A stretch of 64,000 nt of DNA, taken from the NCBI GenBank assembly GCA_016793065.1, contig JAEULV010000052.1, positions 1 through 64,000 of the forward strand, read 5' to 3'. Both the position numbers and the translations under genes were made by a program. Shown here in pieces: positions 63,601-64,000 of the stretch (within the stretch, counting starts at the first letter, position 1; each line of letters starts with the position of its first letter). Source of the DNA: Hyphomicrobiaceae bacterium (GTDB lineage Bacteria; Pseudomonadota; Alphaproteobacteria; Rhizobiales; Ancalomicrobiaceae). The notes below the pieces were generated by a model. That model was not told the origin of the DNA and did no database searches. It saw nothing but the letters and a program-made list of their open reading frames with translations.

Positions 63601-64000
63601 TTGACGAGGGCGTCGCCGGTGAGGGTGTCGGCCTGGCCGGAGCCGACCAGGCGTTCGATGCTGACCAGCACGTCGCCGACGGCATCGCCGCCGCTGGCGG
63701 TGCCTGCGTCGAGGTCGATGGTGACGGCGGCGGCGGAGCCGGAATAGTCGACGGTGTCGGTGCCAAGGCCACCGTCGAGGCTGTCGGCGCCGGCGCCGCC
63801 GATCAGCGTGTCGTTGCCGGAGCCGGCGAGCAGGGTGTTGTCGCCGAGATCGCCGGTGATGTGGTCGGCGAAGGCCGAGCCGACCACCCGTTCGATGCCG
63901 GAATAGGTGTCGCCGTCGGCCTCGCCGCCGGAACCGATGCCATTGGCAAGATCGACGACGACACCGCTGGTGGCGGCGTTGAAGTCGGCGGTGTCGGTGC
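42633..64000 (-). CDS. Giant RTX calcium-binding repeat protein (5' end outside window)
   Basis: At least 7,121 residues are encoded without a stop, and the frame is open at the right edge, so the N-terminus is missing. The protein is an almost continuous array of RTX nonapeptides (GGAGNDTLV, GGxGxDxLx) that bind calcium as beta-rolls, alternating with a short beta segment (TADYSASSAAVTVNLA, GGDAQGD, IERVVGS). It is acidic, rich in Gly, Asp, Ala and Thr; I noticed no cysteine or lysine on reading. The last ~150 residues leave the repeat pattern: a DGGTGTDTLRLAAGSG and VEVLDFT stretch, then an uncharged tail ending in IAQLIINVA, as in type I-secreted RTX adhesins. It is therefore expected to be exported and to fold in external calcium. 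No adhesion or enzyme domain is visible in this part. Downstream on the same strand follow the MotB-like, MotA-like and PilZ genes. Confidence 0.9.
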   Translation of the reverse strand, partial: TDTADFNAATSGVVVDLANGIGSGGEADGDTYSGIERVVGSAFADHITGDLGDNTLLAGSGNDTLIGGAGADSLDGGLGTDTVDYSGSAAAVTIDLDAGTASGGDAVGDVLVSIERLVGSGQADTLTGDALVNSIDGGAGNDRIDGGAGGDTLVGGAGLDTLDYAASSGAVTVNLATSAVAGGDSDGDVVSGFENVTGSAFDDSLVGTTGVNIIEGGAGADEIRAGGNADTLRGGAGDDSLVGEAGADVIEGGDGEDTADYAGSSIGVTVNLATGVGTGGDAQGDTLSGVENLIGSSLDDTLTGDAAANSIDGGSGNDMLVGGAGADSIFGGIGSDTVNYAASLAAVTVDLGAGTALGGDAAGDVISGVENLIGSALADTLTGDNDANTLSGAGGADLLAGGAGADRLDGGAGDDSLIGGAGSDALDGGAGVDTADYSASSAAISVNLVAGTGSGGDAQGDSLGGIERVIGSGGNDTLIAGAGDNYLEGGGGDDSLTGGDGADTLVGGLGTDTIDYVDSAAGVSVNLATGAASGGAAAGDVISGVERVIGSTYGDTLVGDAAANSLDGGAGNDRLIGGAGADTLAGGVGNDTADYSGSTSGVSINLTLATALGGDADGDVFSSIENVTGTAHADTLVGDTAGNSLDGAAGADTIIAGTGADTLLGGLGDDLLRGDGDGDVIDGGDGTDTADYAVSIDAVTVNLATGLGTGGDAQGDTLANVENIVGSALADILTGAAGANSLNGAAGDDTLVGGAGADSLVGGSDTDTASYAGSAAAVTVNLTLGTGLGGDAEGDTLVTVENLIGTDHDDRLTGDAAVNVLSGGAGSDSLAGGGAADTLAGGDGDDTLTGGTGADELDGGAGIDTIDYATSTAAVIASLESGFGTGGDAQGDSYLAVENVVGSAYADTLTGNADANLLVGGAGNDVIFGGTGADTLRGGDGNDSLLGGAGADVLDGGDGIDTADYSSAAIGVGVDLQAGVGTGEAAGDTFVAIERVLGSAYADTLTGDASDNTFDGFAGNDRLSGGAGADLLSGGDGNDTVAGGADADQLTGGAGIDTLDYSASTLGVTINLADGTGAGGDAAGDILAEFERIIGSGQADVLTGDAEANSIAGGAGNDTLAGGGDADTLAGGDGTDVADYRASLGGVTIDLVSGIGIGGDAQGDVLSGIESVLGSSFADTLTGDAGANSLVGGAGNDTLVGAGGADILVGGGNTDTADYSASSTGVSVNLASGTGTGGDAEGDTLAEIERLLGSSVNDTLVGNADVNTLEGQGGNDTLAGAGGGDILIGGTGFDTLDYTGSAAAVTVNLLTAATGGGDADGDVISEVEAILGSAHADLLTGDGSNNRLVGNAGADTLSGGLGSDTLDGGDGNDSLIGGGDNDAIDGGAGVDTIDYLASLVGVTVDLAAGTGVSGDAQGDTIANVENIIGSSLDDELYGTAGANSLSGGAGSDLLVGGAGADSLIGGSGVDTVSYAASSAGVTVNVALGTGLGGDAEGDVLNSIENLVGSASADTLTGSSAANDLDAGAGDDVLDGAAGADTLSAGDGADLLTGGAGADVLDGGAGTDTADYSGSASAVTVDLAGGVGSGGDAQGDTLSLIEAVVGSDFGDLLTGTSGVNTLTGGLGDDSLIGGAGADRLDGGDGQDTVDYDASNAAVTVSLASGTGLGGHAEGDVLAAVERVIGSDFDDHLTGGAGSDTLDGALGNDTLVGGAGGDVLTGGIGTDTVSYAGSGAGVTVNLTFGTAAGGDAQGDVISGIENLIGSASADILTGDASANTLSGGASADTLSGGIGADALNGGDGDDSLTGGADGDAIDGGNGTDTVDYSASSAAVTVDLANGTAGGGDAAGDVLTAVENLIGSGLADTLTGGTGANRLDGGAGDDLLTGGAGADSLVGGGGTDTIDYSASSAGVTLDLAAGTGLGGDAEGDTVSGIERVVGSGQADRLSGDAGANELTGGAGADLIEGRGGADTLDGGDGDDTLSGGAGADIVSGGAGIDTADYAGSSAGVTIDLGAATASGGDAQGDALSGIENLIGGGSADVLTGDSGDNSLTGGAGDDTLSGGAGTDTLSGGLGADLLAGGAGADALDGGDGEDRVTYTASTTAVTVDLAAGTGSGGNAQGDTLTAIEHLTGSAYNDRLSGNAAANDLVGGAGDDALIGLAGDDSLDGGDGADTLTGGDGADVLAGGAGTDTADYSASTGAVTIDLGGGTADGGDATGDVLSGIERLIGSALADTLAGTTGADTLVGNAGNDFLTGGAGADVLTGGADIDTANYAGSAAGVSISLASGIAQNGDAQGDALSGIENLIGSGSADTLTGDAGANALTGNGGNDVLTGLAGADALDGGAGTDTANYAASSAAVTVDLAAGTGLGGDAEGDTLSQIERVVGSDHDDTLAGAASADDLNGGAGNDLLAGLAGADTLAGGGGTDTADYSASTAAVSVNLALAAASGGHAEGDVISGIENLIGSADADTLIGDLGANTLTGNAGADQLSGAAGADSLVGGAGNDLLTGGDGADRLDGGADIDTADYSAATAGIAVSLASGAGTAGEADGDVLIAIENVAGSAQADVITGSSGANTLTGNAGDDSLAGLAGADRLDGGAGTDTADYSASSAAVTVSLVTNAGTGGDAQGDVLVAIERLVGSAHADTLTGDTNANDLVGGAGNDNLAAGAGTDVVDGGDGDDLIAGGAGADALTGGAGTDTADYSASGTGVTVDLAAGSGAGGDAQGDTLATIENLVGSGSGDSLAGDAAANTLSGGAGNDILTGAAGADRLDGGTGTDTADYSTSSAGVSVSLATGTGTGGDAEGDVLVAIERLVGSASADTLVGSTAADTIEAGAGDDTVTGAAGGDTLDGGAGIDTLSYAGSSAAVTVDLATRAASGGDAQGDSFTGFERLVGSAHADTLTGDAAANRLDGGDGADSLAGGAGADSLVGGIGNDILAGGEGADVLEGGDGTDTIDYAASTSGVTVDLATATATGGDAEGDTFADVENVAGSGLADILTGSAGANSLSGGGGDDTLVGLAGGDTLAGGAGTDTADYSASLSAVTVNLTAGTGSGGDADADVLTSIERVVGSGLDDSLAGSAGADRLEGGAGADRLTGNAGADTLLGGADADTLTGGDGADSLDGGAGTDTADYSASSAAVTVSLTTGTGTGGDAQGDTLTLIERLLGSAHADSLAGSAAADTLDGNAGADIIDGGASADVLNGGDGDDTLAGGAGGDALDGGAGADTADYSASSTGVTVNLTTGAGTGGDAQGDTLALIERVVGSAHADSLLGSAAADTLEGGASADILNGAAGADDLDGGDGDDTLTGGANADVLDGGAGTDTADYTASTAAVTVNLAAGTGLGGDAEGDVLSAIERVLGSTLDDILTGNAAANTLIAGDGADLLTGGAGADVLDGGAGTDTADYTASSAAITINLSDNSGLGGDAAGDVISGIERILATDQADILTGDANANTFIAGAGADLMTGGAGADTLDGGTGTDTISYSGSSAGVTVNLGAGTGLGGDAEGDVVIAVENVTGSGSADVLTGTADVNTLDGGAGNDTLIGLDGADELIGGSGTDTADYTASASAISVNLAIGVGSGGDAQGDTYSGIERIVGTALADTLIGDSSANTLVGGNGADNLQGADGDDSLSGGDGNDSLVGGAGADNLNGGNGTDTIDYAASSSAVTASLASNTGSGGDAAGDVYSAIERILGSALADRLIGGSGVETLDGGAGDDTVVGSAGADVLAGNTGADLIDYSASLAAVTIDLTAGTGVGGDADGDTLSGFEHVSGSAQADTLTGDSAANVLTGNDGDDTLIGGGAGDVLTGGNGVDTADYRLSATEVTVDLSTGLGSGGDAQGDALSGIERLLGSALSDVLIGDSANNTLEGNAGSDQLYGGAGIDQLLGGNGDDRLQGGAGGDALDGGGGSDTADYATSAVGVTIDIDAGTGRGGDAEGDALTSIENVAGSGAVDFLYGDENANTISGGGGNDTLIGRGGADVLIGDAGVDTVDYTDSAAAITIDLGVGTGVGGDAEGDTFATIERIVGTTQADVLTGDAAANTFIGGAGIDTLSGGAGSDSLSGGDDDDLLIGGADADSLVGGNGSDTADYTSSTAAVTVDLTTNTGSGGDAQGDVLAGIERVVGSALSDRLTGSTTDDTLVGNDGDDTLVGTLGGDTLDGGLGVDTADYSASSAAVTVSLFSGAGLGGTAEGDVLVSIERVVGSDNNDSLTGNTGANTLEGGIGNDTLVGGGGSDQLNGGAGVDTADYSASSSGVTINLATATGSGGDAQGDGLTAIERVVGSSLADTLIGDTGANTLEGGAGIDWLSGGAGIDTLLGGTGDDTLVGGAGADSLDGGADIDIADYSASLTGVTVNLAAGTGVGGDAQGDVLTTIEGVWGSSLADVLTGNTGSNILSGGDGDDSLVGGAGGDTLTGGAGIDTIDYTASTLAVTVDLSAGTGSGGDAEADILATIERILGTAQADVLTGDANANTLVGNAGADTLNGAGGADTLTGGDGDDRLIGGSEADVLNGGLGTDTADYSGSSAAVYINLANSAGTGGDAEGDTLTAIERVLGSSLSDTLTGDSGVNTLDGGGGNDTLIGGAGGDILTGSTGFDTADYSGSASSVTVNLDAGTGLGGDAEGDTLATIERVIGSSAADVLTGDALDNTLEGGAGNDVLAGLGGADNMQGGDGNDTVTYAASGAAVTVSLASGTGSGGDAQGDVISGVETLVGSGSGDTLIGDAGANSINGGAGNDVLAGLGGGDTLNGDTGIDLVTYIDSAAGVTVNLTTGTGSGGDAAGDVLVAIEQVTGSTQADVLTGDAGANVLSGSDGADTLAGRAGADTLSGGNGIDTADYTASTLAVTVDLSLGTGLGGEAEGDVLSGIERLLGTAQADHFTGDTNANTLEGNAGDDTLIGGAGIDTLLGGDGTDLLDGGTEADVITGGAGTDTASYANSGSGVSVNLTTGTGSGGDAQGDTLAGIERVIGSALTDTLTGSAGVDTLDGSGGDDVLEGLGGADVIIGGDGTNDIVDYQVSTLAVTVNLTTGSGTGGDAEGDTYSAVESVFGSANADTLTGNGSANTLNGGNGDDTLAGLAGGDALVGGAGIDTALYSASSAAVTINLTSGSGSGGDAQGDTLSGIERVVGSTQADVLTGSSAVDTLDGSSGDDMLAGLAGADTLIGDTGTDTVTYAASISAVTVSLTSNAGTGGDAQGDVLSGIENLIGSAAADTLTGNTGANSLDGGSGNDTLIGLGGADSLVGNGGTDTIDYSASTVGVSVDLAAGTGSGGDAQGDVITGVERIVGSALADTLIGDTNANTLEGAVGDDVIRAAAGIDTLLGGDGNDTLAGEADADVLNGGAGTDTADYSASSLAVTVSLATGTGSGGDAAGDTLSAIERILGSLNADSLTGSSGVDTIDGNAGNDTIIGGAGADTLIGGTGIDRLDYSASTAAVTVNLAAGTGLGGDAEGDVISTVEQVTGSANADIITGGADDNRLDGGDGNDSLIGGAGADALIGGNGIDTIDYTTATGLVQIDLNAGTGSQNDAQGDTITGVERVIGSNYNDTFLGSTGVDTLNGGAGDDWIRGYSSGDTMDGGGGWDMLNYYGGSVGVTINFATGTGQGGEAQGDVFSNFEAIWGTDYADIVYGGASNEWVYTHNGNDTLFSSASGDYFDGGGNSDTIDYSGSTAAVTVNLATNVGSGGYAEGDTYLNLESVVGSIYNDTINGNDLVNTLTGGDGADYLWGAAGADTLTGGNGDDTLQGGSGADTLDGGGGNDTLSYNVSGTAVTVNIATNTVSGGDAASDVVSNFEHVLGSNLNDVITGSTGANTLNGQGGDDSIVGGDGADVLIGGAGVDTVSYTANTSAVSLSLAAGVATGGEATGDTLSGFEVVRGSAYDDTLIANTGIESVFGNDGNDTITGGAGADYLDGGNGSDTLDFSTATGGVWAFLNNTTNGTGNYNEAQGDTFLNFERIVGSNFNDELGANSAVSTTIEAGGGDDYLYAGGAADVLNGGSGQDLAWYTTATSAVTINLGTGVHSGAYALGDQLISIEYVVGSGYNDRLTGSSSAESLHGWSGDDTLIGGGGADYLDGSWGTDTVDYSSNSVAVTIDLYNNTAAGGDAAGDWFSGVENLIGTSNADTLIGTSGGNSLGGGDGNDVLQGMGAADTIDGGNGTDTASYALSIGSVSVSLTDGLGSGYDAAGDVLISIERVVGSNFADTLVGSASVDTLEGSDGDDTISGMAGADTILGGADDDTIAGGAGADYIDGGADSDTADYTNSTLAVTVTLGGSVSGGDAQGDTLVNIENLTGSANADFLTGNSGNNILNGLNGADSLNGAAGNDTLNGGDGDDSLVGGTGYDDIDGGNGTDTVDYSASASRIEINLGDMAGYGVGYFGDALGDRLFNVERIIASANDDTIHGSLVAETFLGGAGNDTLNGLAGNDTFYTGSGNDVIDGGADTDTVDYSQSASGVTVGLSGGTGSGGDAQGDTLANIERLLGSTLADILTGGNGAGTYTIDGGAGNDSLIGAAGTEALIGGADTDTLSYAASTSAVTVDLDAGSGSGGFAAGDTYSGFERVIGSAHADTITGTTGADTLIGGAGGDSLNGGSGTDTADYSGSGAAVTVNLTTGVNTSGDADGDILTSIERILGSIYGDRLTGGTGTETLDGGSGDDTLVGSASADVLIGGLGTDVVDYSSAATSVTVSLGGTGVGDIADGDTYSGIEAVIGSALNDSLTGTAGAESLNGGDGDDTLVGGGGIDTLVGGNGLDSADYSTSGSAVTVNLTTGVNTGGDAEGDVLSTIERVVGTSGADHLTGGNFAETLNGGGGDDTFVGSAGGDAFFGSSGTDTADYSASTSAVTVSLTTNSGTGGHADGDTYSGIERVIGSDHADTLTGRVGVDTLEGGIGNDTLVGTDGADALIGGGGTDTVDYSGSSALVTVNLATGTGVGGDADQDTYATIERVLGSSQADVITGSSGAETLVGNAGNDTLTSGGGADVLQGGANNDLLIIDETSLNFGTTDVDGGTGTDTLRLAAGSGTVDNTGLVDVVTNVEVLDFTQSGVNSDINLTATNISDLTGQAQGTGNVLTVDANSGDTVNFTASFYSTNTVGSQTTVTMFDDAGHTNQIAQLIINVA
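43030..64000 (-). repeat. Composite RTX repeat array
   Basis: The DNA is a long tandem array with units mostly of about 231-237 bp or 285-291 bp (for example neighbouring units offset by 237 bp at 55654/55891 and by 291 bp at 54016/54307). The two classes differ by 54 bp, exactly two nonapeptides. Dividing length by mean period gives roughly 80-90 units; I did not count them. Neighbouring units around 54.1-54.6 kb differ at only about a dozen of ~190 positions, while units at 44.8-47.3 kb are diverged. Confidence 0.85.

Noticed and set aside
43030..64000. CRISPR array or satellite DNA
   Set aside because: Repeat units are 231-291 bp, not 28-37 bp with unique spacers, and the whole array keeps one reading frame with protein-level constraint.

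Overview
The window is GC-rich chromosomal DNA that looks like a member of the Hyphomicrobiales (Rhizobiales), class Alphaproteobacteria. The evidence is gene content and order: a small SRP RNA directly upstream of dnaX and ybaB, miaB-phoH-ybeY-corC, a DUF1192 gene beside a quinone oxidoreductase, argH next to a small lipoprotein and a TIGR02302 gene, a urt urea transporter, and intergenic palindromic elements. Almost everything is ordinary core genome up to about 39 kb. The species cannot be fixed from this sequence.

Layout. 0-2 kb: tRNA-Ala(GGC), an AraC-type regulator and a secreted PEBP-like protein. 2-8.2 kb: a minus-strand branched-chain 2-oxoacid dehydrogenase operon (E1alpha, E1beta, E2, E3) and a divergent LysR regulator with a perfect 24-bp palindrome between them. 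8.3-14.4 kb: a minus-strand urtABCDE urea/short-chain-amide ABC transporter, preceded by a textbook sigma-54 promoter and interrupted between urtA and urtB by a tandem 171-bp palindromic element. 14.8-19.6 kb: LysE-type exporter, recF, DUF1192, quinone oxidoreductase, nudC and a HIT protein. 19.7-22.4 kb: SRP RNA, dnaX, ybaB. 22.5-29.3 kb: a three-gene operon (transglutaminase-DUF2126 amidoligase, ATP-grasp/alpha-E fusion, second transglutaminase) with its own recognisable promoter; its product is unknown. 29.4-33.6 kb: miaB-phoH-ybeY-corC. 33.6-39.2 kb: TIGR02302 membrane protein, small lipoprotein, argH and a divergent TlpA-like thioredoxin.

39.2-64.0 kb is the unusual part. Reading leftwards on the minus strand it holds: (1) a giant RTX calcium-binding repeat protein of more than 7,100 residues that runs off the right edge; (2) a MotB/OmpA-like one-helix membrane protein; (3) a MotA/TolQ/ExbB-like channel protein with a long repetitive cytoplasmic tail; (4) a PilZ-domain protein. 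No flagellar, Ton/Tol or phage-defence genes are nearby. By analogy with the Salmonella SiiA/SiiB proton channel that serves the giant type I-secreted adhesin SiiE, I infer a proton-driven, possibly c-di-GMP-controlled machine that helps export or present a giant RTX surface protein. This is the best candidate here for an undescribed system. The N-terminus of the giant protein and any type I secretion genes lie outside the window.

Smaller points of interest are a ~110-bp intergenic element present in two copies 6.2 kb apart, missing partners in three usually conserved clusters (recR, lnt, lysA), and mosaic, recently amplified repeat units inside the giant gene.
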